A stretch of 22,026 nt of DNA from contig JBEVGU010000047.1 of the NCBI GenBank assembly GCA_040511595.1, forward strand, positions 1 to 22,026. Direction: 5' to 3'. This document shows positions 7,160 through 15,583 of this stretch, in pieces (the first letter of the stretch is position 1; the number at the start of each line of letters is the position of its first letter). Under the pieces are notes generated by a model. The model saw only the letters and a program-made list of their open reading frames with translations, was not told the origin of the DNA and searched no databases. Source of the stretch: JAOUEA01 sp040511595 (GTDB taxonomy: Bacteria > Actinomycetota > UBA4738 > HRBIN12). A program made the translations under genes and the position numbers.

Positions 7160-7828
7160 TTACGCCTGCTCGGTCTCCCGCAGGAAGGCGAGGACGGCCA
7201 TCACCCGGCGATGCACATCGGGCTCCTCGGTCAGGTCGAGCTTGTGGAACAGGGAGTTGATGTGCTTCTCGACCGCCCGCTCCGTGAGGAACAGCGACTT
7301 CGCGATCGCGGCGTTGTTCTGCCCCTGCGCCATGTGGCTCAGCACCTCGCGCTCGCGGTCGGTGAGCGATGCGAGGGGGGAGTGTGCCATGCGGTCCTTC
7401 GCCGCCACCAGCGCTTCGACGACCTTCGGGTCGAGCACGCTGCCGCCACGCGCGACCTCTCTGAGCGCGCGCGCGACCTCGTCCACGTCGGCCACGCGCT
7501 CCTTCAACAGATACCCGAGGCCTGCCGCGCCGTCCTTCAGCAGGTCGTAGGCGTACTCCTCGTCGGCGAACTGCGACAGCACGACGACGCCGACGTCGGG
7601 ATGCTGGGTCCTGATCGCCTTGGCCGCCCGGATCCCCTCGTCGGTGCCGGTGGGAGGCATCCGGATGTCGGTGAGCACGGCGTCGGGTCCCTGCGCCTCG
7701 ACCGCGGCGAGCAGCTCGTCGTAGGCTTCGGCCGTGCCGACGACCTCGAGGCCGTCGACGCTCGAGAGGAGTGCCACGGTGCCCTCGCGAACGAGATAGT
7801 TGTCCTCCGCGAACACGACGCGCAGCAT
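7160..7828 (-). CDS. NarL/FixJ-type response regulator (receiver + LuxR helix-turn-helix)
   Basis: This 222-residue regulator has a receiver (1-120) with Glu8/Asp9, phospho-accepting Asp54 in VLTDIRMPP, Ser85 and Lys109 (YLLKER). A LuxR-type helix-turn-helix follows at ~154-200, with LTDREREVLSHMAQGQNNAA and the recognition helix region LTERAVEKHINSLFHKL. It is the only standard DNA-binding output in the window. HisKA_3 kinases normally pair with this regulator class, so it is a likely partner for some of the five kinases. The ATG at 7828 begins the conserved MLRVVFAED. In-frame GTGs lie up to 7849 but have no ribosome binding site, while TACCAT at 7835-7840 is placed for a leaderless transcript from 7828. 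It is divergent from the cyclase gene across 44 bp. Confidence 0.9.
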   Translation of the reverse strand: MLRVVFAEDNYLVREGTVALLSSVDGLEVVGTAEAYDELLAAVEAQGPDAVLTDIRMPPTGTDEGIRAAKAIRTQHPDVGVVVLSQFADEEYAYDLLKDGAAGLGYLLKERVADVDEVARALREVARGGSVLDPKVVEALVAAKDRMAHSPLASLTDREREVLSHMAQGQNNAAIAKSLFLTERAVEKHINSLFHKLDLTEEPDVHRRVMAVLAFLRETEQA

Positions 7829-7834
7829 GCGCGG

Positions 7835-7840
7835 ATGGTA
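7835..7840 (-). promoter_or_regulatory. Candidate -10 box for leaderless NarL-type regulator
   Basis: On the minus strand TACCAT (TAnnnT) ends 6 nt before the ATG at 7828, the spacing expected if transcription starts at the A of the start codon. There is no Shine-Dalgarno sequence. It sits in the 44-bp divergent gap. Confidence 0.45.
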
Positions 7841-7872
7841 CACGGGCACCCCCCGGCGGGAAGGCGAGCGGC

Positions 7873-9159
7873 GTGAGCATCACGGTCGTGCTCGGCGAGG
7901 ACAACGTGCTCGTGCGCGAGGGCGTGCGCGCCCTGCTCGACTCCTACGACGACATCGACGTCGTGGGCGTCGCCGACGACGGACCCTCGCTCCTGGCCGC
8001 CGCCGCCGAGCACGTGCCGGACGTGGTCGTGACCGACATCAAGATGCCGCCGAGCTTCCAGCTGGAGGGGATCGACTGCGCGCACGCGATCCGCGAGCAG
8101 CACCCCGACACCGGGGTCGTGGTCCTCTCGGCTCACGACGACGAGGAGTACGCGCTCGCGCTGCTCGGCCGCGGGCACAGTGGGCTCGCCTATCTCCTGA
8201 AGGATCGGATCGCGCAGGGCGACGAGCTGGCACGCGCGATCCGCGAGGTGCACGCGGGCGGCAGCACCGTCGATCCCACGATCGCCGAGCGGCTCTCCGG
8301 GCGTGGCGACGCAGCCGAGCGCGACCGCGAGCTGCTCGACATGATGGCCAAGGGACTCGGGTACGCGGAGATCGCCGAGGCTCTCGGCACGACGCAGGAG
8401 TCCGTCGACCGGCGGGTGACGGAGTTGTTCCGCGCCTTGGCCGGCGACGGCGGGGGCGGCGCCCCACTGGTCGACGAGTTCAAGCGGATGCACGCCGCCG
8501 TGGTCGAGCAGGCCGCCTCACGGAACACCCTCGCATCGTTCGTGCCTCAACAGCTCGCGGATCGTCTCGCCGCGCACCCGGAGACCGCGATCGAGCCGCA
8601 GGAAGTGGAGGTGACCGTCTTGTTCAGCGACATCCGCGGCTTCGCGACGATCGCCGAGCGACTCGAGGCCCGCGACGTCGCCGTCGTCGTCGGCCGGCAC
8701 CTGTCCGCGATGGCCGAGGTCGTGACAGCACACCGTGGCACGATCGACAAGTTCCAGGGCGACGCGGTGATGGCGATCTTCGGCGCGCCCGAGCCGTTGC
8801 CCGACCACGCGGCACGGGCGCTGCGGTGCGCGATCGCGATGCAGGCCCGCCAGGACGAGCTCAACGCGGAAGGTTGGAGCGTCGAGGGCCTGCCCGAGAT
8901 GGGCGTCGGCATCGGCGTGAATACCGGTTCGGTGATCGCGGGGACGGTCGGCGGCGGAGGAAGGCTCGAGTACACCGTGGTCGGCGACGCGGTGAACGTC
9001 GCCTCGCGCCTGCAGGGGGAAGCGGAGGGCGGCGAGATCGTTGCCACGGCGAGCACCGTCGCGGCTGCCGACGGCATCCCGTGCAAGTCGATCGGCAAGC
9101 GGCAGGTGAAGGGCCGCGAGGAGGCCGTCGAGGTGTTCCGTGTCGTCATCAGCGGTTGA
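7873..9159 (+). CDS. Receiver-HTH-class III nucleotide cyclase fusion
   Basis: This 428-residue protein joins three parts. The receiver (1-125) has Glu9/Asp10, phospho-accepting Asp55 in VVVTDIKMPP, Ser86 and Lys110. A LuxR-like helix-turn-helix (~149-190) reads MMAKGLGYAEIAEALGTTQE and lacks the usual KTVKxH recognition residues, having ESVDRRV instead. A linker with FVPQQLADRL leads to a class III adenylate/guanylate cyclase domain (245-400). That domain has metal-binding Asp253 (FSDIRGF) and Asp297 (QGDAVMAIFG), base-reading Lys293, and transition-state Asn375 and Arg379 (VNVASR). All look intact, so phosphorylation-controlled cAMP or cGMP synthesis is predicted. Lys293 favours ATP, but this is not certain. 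The GTG start has GGGAAGG 8 nt upstream. The gene overlaps kinase copy 3 by 20 nt. Confidence 0.88.
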   Translation: MSITVVLGEDNVLVREGVRALLDSYDDIDVVGVADDGPSLLAAAAEHVPDVVVTDIKMPPSFQLEGIDCAHAIREQHPDTGVVVLSAHDDEEYALALLGRGHSGLAYLLKDRIAQGDELARAIREVHAGGSTVDPTIAERLSGRGDAAERDRELLDMMAKGLGYAEIAEALGTTQESVDRRVTELFRALAGDGGGGAPLVDEFKRMHAAVVEQAASRNTLASFVPQQLADRLAAHPETAIEPQEVEVTVLFSDIRGFATIAERLEARDVAVVVGRHLSAMAEVVTAHRGTIDKFQGDAVMAIFGAPEPLPDHAARALRCAIAMQARQDELNAEGWSVEGLPEMGVGIGVNTGSVIAGTVGGGGRLEYTVVGDAVNVASRLQGEAEGGEIVATASTVAAADGIPCKSIGKRQVKGREEAVEVFRVVISG

Positions 9160-11335
9160 GACCACGTCGCCGCTGCCCCCTGATCGATCGAGGGCTCGAC
9201 TGGCGCGGTCGTTGCTCGTCGTGTCCGTCGGCTCGATGGCCTTCGGCGTCGCTTTCTCGGCGATGGCGGCGCGCGGATCCGACGCCGAGACCACGACGTT
9301 CGACTTGAGCGACGTCGTCTTCCTGCTCGCCTTCCTGCTCTTCCCGGTCGTGGGCGTACTGATCGCATCGCGGCGACCCGAGAACTCGGTGGGCTGGCTG
9401 CTGCTCGCGATCGGCGTGGCGCAGGGCCTCTCGCTCGCCGGGGGCGGGTACGCGTCGTGGGCGCTCTCCGCGGGGTCGGACGCGCCGCGAGGCGCCGTCG
9501 TCGCGGCGGCCCTGGGATGGGCATGGATCCCCGTCGTGGCCGTGCCGGCGACGTTCCTGCCGTTGCTCTTCCCGGACGGCCATCTGCCGAGCCCTCGGTG
9601 GCGGTGGTTCGCACGGGTGCTGGCGCTCGGCATGATCGCGGCGTCGATCGGGATCACCTTCACGCCTGGACAGCTCGAGGAGTTCCCCGGAGTGGAGAAT
9701 CCGATCGCCGTGCCCGGGCTGGAGGCCCTCACGCTCGGCATCCTCGTCCTGCCGATCGGCGTGGTCGGCGCCGTGATCAGTTTGATCCTCCGGTACCGGA
9801 GGGCGCAGGCGGACGAGCGGCAACAGATCAGGTGGGTGGCGGCGGCCGCAGCGGTCATGGGTGCGACGTACACCGCGGCCCTCGTCGCCACCTGGACGAC
9901 CGGCAGCAGCTGGAACGGCACCGGCCCCGGCTGGGTCCAGGTGCTCCAAACGGGGTGTCTCGCCGCCTTCGGGCTGATCCCCGTCGCGATGGGCGTGGCG
10001 ATCCTGCGGTACCACCTCTACGACCTCGGCTTCGTGATCCGGAAGACGCTGCTGATCGCGATGCTCGCGATCTTCATCACGGCGGTCTACGTGGCGATCG
10101 TGGCCGGGGTGGGTGCCGTCGTGGGCGCGGCCGGGAGTCCCGTGCTGTCGGCGGTCGCCGCGGCGACCGTCGCCCTCGCGTTCCAGCCGGCCCGTCGCGC
10201 GGCAGGCAGGCTTGCGGACCGGGTCGTGTACGGCGACCGCGCCACGCCCTACGAGCTGCTGTCGGAGTTCTCCGATCGGGTCGGGGCGACGTACTCGGCT
10301 GACGACGTGCTGCCGCGGATGGCGCGGCTCGTCGGGGATGGGATCGGTGCCGACCGCACCGAGGTCTGGGTCCGCACCGACGACGTGTTGCGCGTCGCCG
10401 CGGCGTGGCCAGCGGAGGAGCCACGTGATGCCCCGCGCCGTGTGCCGATCGCCGTGGACGCGGCGTCGATCTCGCTTCCCGATGCCGACGCCGTGTACCC
10501 GATCCAGGACCGCGGAGAGCTGCTGGGCGCGCTCGCCGTCGCGATGCCGGCGAACGATCCTCTGAATCCGTCGAAGGAATCATTGGTCCACGACCTCGCC
10601 GGCCAGGCCGGCTTGATCATGCGCAACGTGCGACTCACGGCCGACCTGCAGGCGCGGCTCGACGACCTGCGCGCCGCGCAGAAGCGGCTCGTCGCGGCCC
10701 AAGACGACGAGCGGCGCCGGCTCGAGCGGAACATCCACGATGGCGCCCAGCAGCAGCTCGTGGCTCTGCAGGTGCGCCAACGCCTGGCGGAACAGCTCGT
10801 CGATCGCGACCCCGCCAAGGCGAAGGCGATGCTCGGGGGGCTCCAGACCGATACGGGCAAGGCGCTGGACGACCTGCGTGACCTCGCCCGCGGCATTTAC
10901 CCGCCGCTCCTCGCGGACAAGGGATTGGTCGCGGCGCTGGGCGCACAGTCCCGCAGGTCGGTCGTGCCGGTCACGATCCGGTCCGACGGCGTAGGGCGGT
11001 ACCCCCAGGAGGTCGAGGCGGCCGTCTACTTCTCGGTGCTCGAGGCGCTCCAGAACGTGGCGAAGTACGCGGATGTTGCCACCGCGGAGGTCTCACTAGC
11101 TCAGCAAGCGGGTGAGGTTCGGTTCACGGTCCGTGACGAAGGCCGAGGCTTCGATCCGCGTGCCACCGGCTACGGCACCGGCCTGCAGGGCATCGCCGAC
11201 CGGCTCGGGGCGCTCGATGGCCGGCTGGAGGTCCAGAGCTCCCCGGGCAGCGGCGCAACCGTCACGGGGACGATCCCGGTGCGGACCGAGGAGGCGAGCC
11301 ACGAGGCCCCCGAGATGTCCGATGTCCGAGTCTGA
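9140..11335 (+). CDS. Membrane GAF-type sensor histidine kinase (array copy 3)
   Basis: This 731-residue kinase, the longest of the five, starts at a GTG lying inside the end of the cyclase gene with GAGG about 6 nt upstream. Hydrophobic segments span ~23-345, with FPDGHLPSPRWRW (144-156) and RYHLYDLGFVIRKT (290-303). Gly replaces the Asp found in the other copies (LYDLG for LYD(I/L)D). The GAF-like part (~368-498) has a longer insert between its strands than copies 4 and 5. The catalytic core has His533, Asn639, DEGRGF (666-671) and GTGLQGI (679-685); Glu replaces the second Asp of DDGRGF. The helix ARLDDLRAAQKRLVAAQD is shared with copies 4 and 5. The last ~18 residues are acidic and poorly conserved. 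Confidence 0.9.
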   Translation: MSSSAVETTSPLPPDRSRARLARSLLVVSVGSMAFGVAFSAMAARGSDAETTTFDLSDVVFLLAFLLFPVVGVLIASRRPENSVGWLLLAIGVAQGLSLAGGGYASWALSAGSDAPRGAVVAAALGWAWIPVVAVPATFLPLLFPDGHLPSPRWRWFARVLALGMIAASIGITFTPGQLEEFPGVENPIAVPGLEALTLGILVLPIGVVGAVISLILRYRRAQADERQQIRWVAAAAAVMGATYTAALVATWTTGSSWNGTGPGWVQVLQTGCLAAFGLIPVAMGVAILRYHLYDLGFVIRKTLLIAMLAIFITAVYVAIVAGVGAVVGAAGSPVLSAVAAATVALAFQPARRAAGRLADRVVYGDRATPYELLSEFSDRVGATYSADDVLPRMARLVGDGIGADRTEVWVRTDDVLRVAAAWPAEEPRDAPRRVPIAVDAASISLPDADAVYPIQDRGELLGALAVAMPANDPLNPSKESLVHDLAGQAGLIMRNVRLTADLQARLDDLRAAQKRLVAAQDDERRRLERNIHDGAQQQLVALQVRQRLAEQLVDRDPAKAKAMLGGLQTDTGKALDDLRDLARGIYPPLLADKGLVAALGAQSRRSVVPVTIRSDGVGRYPQEVEAAVYFSVLEALQNVAKYADVATAEVSLAQQAGEVRFTVRDEGRGFDPRATGYGTGLQGIADRLGALDGRLEVQSSPGSGATVTGTIPVRTEEASHEAPEMSDVRV

Positions 11336-13478
11336 GGCTCCCGCCGAGCGCCGCCGCGACCGCCGGTTGCGCATCCTCGGCTCGGTCCTCTTCGGGTTGA
11401 TCGTGCTCGGGGTCCTGGTGCGGGCCCTCCTCAACGCCGCGAATGCGGGTGCCAGGTCCGATCTCGAGACGGGCACCGGGTTCGACGTCCTGCTCCTCGT
11501 CTTCCCGGCGGTCGGACTCGTACTCGTCACGAAGCGTCCGCGCAACGTCCTCGGCTGGCTGATGATCGGCATCGGCATGGGATTCATCATGACTCCCGGG
11601 GCGCCCTACGCGAGGTATGCCACGATCACCCGCGGAGGGGAGCTCCCGGGCGCCGGGCTCGCGCTCGCGTTCGAGTCCCCGTCGTGGGTCGTGTTCATCG
11701 GCCTCTGCGGATTCCTGTTGCTGCTCTTTCCAGACGGGCACCTGCCGTCCCGAAGGTGGCGGTGGCTCGCGCGCATATGCGGCGTGGGTCTCACCCTCCT
11801 CTTCCTCCTGATCCTCGTCTCGCCCGACCAGGGCGCCGACTACGGGTTGCCGCAGATCGAGAACCCACTCACCGTGCCTGCGCTCGATCCGTTTGCCGAC
11901 GCGCTCGTGGCGCTCGCGCTGTTCGCGCCGCTCACCATCGTCGGTGGCGCGGTGGCCGTGATCGGGCGCCTGCGGCGGACCAGAGACGGGGTTCAGCGGC
12001 AGCAGCTGCGATGGCTCGCCTGGGCTGCCGGCGTGATCGCGTTCACCTACGTGATGGCGTTCGTGCCGCAGGCGGTCCTCGGGTTGGAGGAGGGGTCGAG
12101 CTTGGAGGACGTGCTCGGCACGATCGCCGTGATGACCTTCCTTCTGATCCCCATCACGATCGGCATCGCCGTGCTGCGCTACCGCCTCTACGACATCGAT
12201 TTCGTGATCCGCAAGACGGTCGTCATCGCACTCGTGGTCGCGGTCATCGCGGTCGTGTACGTGGCCGTCGTCGCCGGCGTCGGCGCCCTCGTCGGCACGC
12301 AGGGCAGCCCGCTCCTTTCGGCGGTGGCAGCGGCGATCGTGGCGCTGGTGTTCCAACCCGTTCGGGCGAGGGCGCGGCGGTTCGCCGACCGCGTCGTCTA
12401 CGGCAAGCGCGCGACCCCCTACGAAGTGATGACCACGTTCGGCGGTCAGCTGGCGGGCACCTACTCCTCGGACGACGTGCTGCCACGGTTGGCCCGCGTC
12501 CTCGGGGAAGGCGTGGGCGCCGACCGCGCGACCGTGTGGCTGCGGGTCGACGACGAGCTGCGACCCGTCGCTCGATGGCCGGCCGACGCCGATCTCGATG
12601 CGTCCGACGACTTCCACGCCGACGTGCTCCACATGGGGGAGGAGCTCGGAGCGCTGTCGGTCGCCATGCCCGCGAACGATCCGATCGACCCGGCGAAGGA
12701 GAAGCTCGTCCGCGATCTCGCGGCGCAGGCCGGGCTCGTGCTGAGCAACGTGCGGCTCACCGAGGAGCTCAGGGCTCGCCTCGACGACCTCCGGGCCGCC
12801 CAGAAGCGCCTCGTCGCCGCACAGGATCACGAGCGACGCAAGCTCGAACGCAACATCCACGACGGCGCTCAGCAACAGCTCGTCGCGCTCGCCGTGAAGG
12901 CCCGGCTCGCCCGCGCCCTCACCGAGCGCGACCCCGCCAAGGCCCGTGACATGCTCACCCAGATCGAGGGCGAGACCCAGGACGCCCTCGAGGACCTGCG
13001 TGATCTGGCCCGCGGCATCTACCCGCCTTTGCTGGCGGACCGAGGCCTGGTCGCTGCTGTGGAAGCCCAGGCGCGCCGGTCTGCCGTTCCGGTCACGGTC
13101 CGTTCCGGCGGTGTCGGCCGGTACACGCCCGACGTGGAGTCGGCCGTGTACTTCTCCGTCCTCGAGGCCCTCCAGAACATCGCGAAGTACTCCGGCGCCG
13201 GCTCGGTCGAGGTCTCGCTGCACGGCCGGCCAGGAGGCATCGCGTTCGAGGTGCGCGACGATGGACGCGGTTTCGACCCGGCAACGACGGGCTACGGAAC
13301 AGGTCTGCAGGGCATCGCGGATCGACTCGGCGCGCTCGAGGGCTCCCTCGCGGTCGAGAGCTTCCCCGGCTCGGGCACGACGGTCAAGGGCGTCGTGCCT
13401 GCCCTCGAGGTCGACGGCGATGACTCGCCGTCAGATGCGTCGCCGCTCGATCGCTTGCCGGTGAAGGGATCCGCATGA
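11322..13478 (+). CDS. Membrane GAF-type sensor histidine kinase (array copy 4)
   Basis: This 718-residue kinase has its ATG inside the last 14 nt of copy 3; the frame stays open further upstream, but that part only shadows copy 3. A charged N-terminus (ERRRDRRLR) precedes membrane segments at ~17-345, with FPDGHLPSRRWRW (136-148) and RYRLYDIDFVIRKT (286-299). The GAF-like part (~365-478) is the shortest of the five, because the stretch between VARWPADAD and HMGEELGALS is reduced. Catalytic residues are His513, Asn619, DDGRGF (646-651) and GTGLQGI (659-665). After the ATP-binding fold there is a polar tail of about 25 residues (DGDDSPSDASPLDRLPVKGS). It shares YGTGLQGIADRLGAL with copy 3, the closest match within the array seen by eye. 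Confidence 0.9.
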   Translation: MSESEAPAERRRDRRLRILGSVLFGLIVLGVLVRALLNAANAGARSDLETGTGFDVLLLVFPAVGLVLVTKRPRNVLGWLMIGIGMGFIMTPGAPYARYATITRGGELPGAGLALAFESPSWVVFIGLCGFLLLLFPDGHLPSRRWRWLARICGVGLTLLFLLILVSPDQGADYGLPQIENPLTVPALDPFADALVALALFAPLTIVGGAVAVIGRLRRTRDGVQRQQLRWLAWAAGVIAFTYVMAFVPQAVLGLEEGSSLEDVLGTIAVMTFLLIPITIGIAVLRYRLYDIDFVIRKTVVIALVVAVIAVVYVAVVAGVGALVGTQGSPLLSAVAAAIVALVFQPVRARARRFADRVVYGKRATPYEVMTTFGGQLAGTYSSDDVLPRLARVLGEGVGADRATVWLRVDDELRPVARWPADADLDASDDFHADVLHMGEELGALSVAMPANDPIDPAKEKLVRDLAAQAGLVLSNVRLTEELRARLDDLRAAQKRLVAAQDHERRKLERNIHDGAQQQLVALAVKARLARALTERDPAKARDMLTQIEGETQDALEDLRDLARGIYPPLLADRGLVAAVEAQARRSAVPVTVRSGGVGRYTPDVESAVYFSVLEALQNIAKYSGAGSVEVSLHGRPGGIAFEVRDDGRGFDPATTGYGTGLQGIADRLGALEGSLAVESFPGSGTTVKGVVPALEVDGDDSPSDASPLDRLPVKGSA

Positions 13479-15583
13479 GCGCTCCAGATGCAGCACGGGA
13501 GTCCAGCCTCGGGAAGACGGCGCGCTGGCCATGGCTGGTGCTCGCGGTGTTCGCGGTGTTCGCGGCTTGGGGGCTCTGGCTCGTCGCGCGCAACGGTCGC
13601 TCGTTGGCCGAGCAGGTCCCGTTCGTGATCGCGTTCTCGATGTTCGGGGTCGTGGGCGCCGCGATCTGCGCCCGTGATCGTCGCAACACGGTCGGCATGA
13701 TGCTGCTCTTCGCCTCGGCGGCGACGGCATCGGCTTTCGTCGGCACCGAGCTAGCGTCGTCGCTCGGCCGCGTCGGCGACGACCCGCTCGTCGCCCTCGT
13801 CGCGAGCATCATGAGCCCGCTGGGGTGGTTGTACGGCGCCCTGTCGGTCGTGTTCCTGCTGCCGCTGGTCTTCCCAGACGGGCACGTGCCTTCCCGGCGG
13901 TGGCGACCTGTGCTGTGGGTGGAGATCGGATCCATCACGTTCCTCGCGGTCGCCCTGGTGATGGGCCAGCAGTCCTACCCCGGACCCTCTCGCCTGGCCC
14001 GGATCGAGAACCCCTTGTACGTGTCTGCCCTGGGCAACCTCCCCACCCTCGACCCCTTCGTTTTCGTGTCGTTCATCGGGTTCTTCGCGCTCGGGATCGT
14101 CGCTCTCCTCGTCCGGTTCCGCCGGTCGGCCGGCATCGAACGCCAACAGATCAAATGGGTCGCCTTCGGCGCCCTCTTCGCGTTCCTCGGCTCGCTGGCC
14201 GTCGAGCCGATCGGAGATCCGGTGTGGAGCGCGGTCGTCTCGGCCCTCGCGTTCACCGCCTTCCCCGTCTCGATCGCCGTGGCCGTGCTGCGGTTCCACC
14301 TGTACGACCTCGATCTCGTCGTGCGGAAGACCGTGTTGTACGCGGCGCTCGGGATCTTCGCGACACTCGTGTATCTGGGGGTGGTGGTCGGCCTCGGGGC
14401 CTGGCTCGGACGAGGGAGCTCGGCGCTCACGTTGATCGCGGCCGTCATCGTCGCCATAACGTTCCAGCCGGTCCGGGCCCGCCTGACCCGGCTCGCCGAC
14501 CGGCTCGTGTACGGGAAGCGTGCCACGCCATACGAGGTGCTCTCCGCGTTCTCCGAACGCGTCGGCGGCGCATACGCGGACGACGACGTACTGACGCGCA
14601 TGGTTCGCGTGCTCGGTGAAGGCGTCGGAGCCGAGCGAGCGGACGTCTGGCTCGCCGTCGAGGAGGAACTGCGCGACGTCGCGACGTGGCCGCCGGAGGC
14701 GGGCGTCCGGGATGCGATCCGGCTGGTGGACGGGGCCGTGCCCGGCGAGATCGACGGCGCGTTCCCCGTGGAGCACGTCGGCGAGCTGCTCGGGGTCCTG
14801 GCCGTGAGGAAGCCGGCGAACGATCCCCTCTCTCCGGCCGATGAGAAGCTCGTCTCCGACCTCGCCGCGCAGGCTGGGCTCGTGCTCCGCAACGTCAGGC
14901 TCACCGAGGAGCTGCGGGCGCGTCTCGACGACTTGCGGGCGGCCCAGAAACGTCTCGTCAACGCCCAGGACGAAGGGCGACGCCGGCTCGAGCGAAACAT
15001 CCACGACGGGGCGCAACAACAGCTCGTCGCCCTCACGGTGAAGTCTCGCCTGGCGCGATCGATCGCCCGGCGCGACCCCGACAAGGCGCTCGAGATGCTC
15101 GGCCAGATCGAGGCCGAGACACAGGAAGCGCTCGAGGACCTGCGCGACCTGGCTCGAGGGATCTACCCTCCCCTCCTGGCCGACAAGGGCCTGGCGGCCG
15201 CCCTCGAGGCGCAGGCGCGCAAGTCACCCCTGCCCGTGATGGTCGAGGCCGACGATGTCGGGCGCGTTCGGCAGGAGATCGAGGCGGCGGTGTACTTCTC
15301 CGCCCTCGAGGCCCTGCAGAACACGGCGAAGTACGCTGAGGCATCGTCGGCGACGGTCTCGCTCCGGCGCTCGAACGGGGCGCTCTGGTTCTCGGTCACC
15401 GACGACGGTCGGGGGTTCGATCCACACGCGACCGGTGGCGGAACCGGTCTGCAGGGCATCGCGGACCGACTGGGTGCGCTCGACGGCACCGTGGAGATCG
15501 AGAGCAGTCCCGGAGCGGGCACGACGGTGACGGGACGGGTGCCGGTGCAGGCTGGCGAGCGCAACGAAGGGCGGAAGGTGTGA
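13475..15583 (+). CDS. Membrane GAF-type sensor histidine kinase (array copy 5)
   Basis: This 702-residue kinase starts with an ATGA overlap (13475-13478) and AAGGGA 5 nt upstream, so it is coupled to copy 4. Membrane segments run ~18-330, with FPDGHVPSRRWRP (133-145) and RFHLYDLDLVVRKT (273-286). The GAF-like part is ~350-478. The catalytic core has His510 in LERNIHDGAQQQLVAL, Asn616, DDGRGF (643-648) and GTGLQGI (656-662). One oddity is just before the H-box: QDEGRRRLER, where the other copies have (E/D/H/A)ERR(R/K). Gly thus replaces a conserved Glu in a region that usually orients the phospho-accepting helix. The gene ends in GTGA, overlapping the next small gene. Confidence 0.9.
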   Translation: MSAPDAARESSLGKTARWPWLVLAVFAVFAAWGLWLVARNGRSLAEQVPFVIAFSMFGVVGAAICARDRRNTVGMMLLFASAATASAFVGTELASSLGRVGDDPLVALVASIMSPLGWLYGALSVVFLLPLVFPDGHVPSRRWRPVLWVEIGSITFLAVALVMGQQSYPGPSRLARIENPLYVSALGNLPTLDPFVFVSFIGFFALGIVALLVRFRRSAGIERQQIKWVAFGALFAFLGSLAVEPIGDPVWSAVVSALAFTAFPVSIAVAVLRFHLYDLDLVVRKTVLYAALGIFATLVYLGVVVGLGAWLGRGSSALTLIAAVIVAITFQPVRARLTRLADRLVYGKRATPYEVLSAFSERVGGAYADDDVLTRMVRVLGEGVGAERADVWLAVEEELRDVATWPPEAGVRDAIRLVDGAVPGEIDGAFPVEHVGELLGVLAVRKPANDPLSPADEKLVSDLAAQAGLVLRNVRLTEELRARLDDLRAAQKRLVNAQDEGRRRLERNIHDGAQQQLVALTVKSRLARSIARRDPDKALEMLGQIEAETQEALEDLRDLARGIYPPLLADKGLAAALEAQARKSPLPVMVEADDVGRVRQEIEAAVYFSALEALQNTAKYAEASSATVSLRRSNGALWFSVTDDGRGFDPHATGGGTGLQGIADRLGALDGTVEIESSPGAGTTVTGRVPVQAGERNEGRKV

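Noticed and set aside
11262..13223. 653-codon minus-strand open frame inside kinase copy 4
   Set aside because: It is an antisense frame kept open by high third-position GC. Its product is rich in D, E, R and H with no domain, and the plus strand encodes a full kinase with all motifs.
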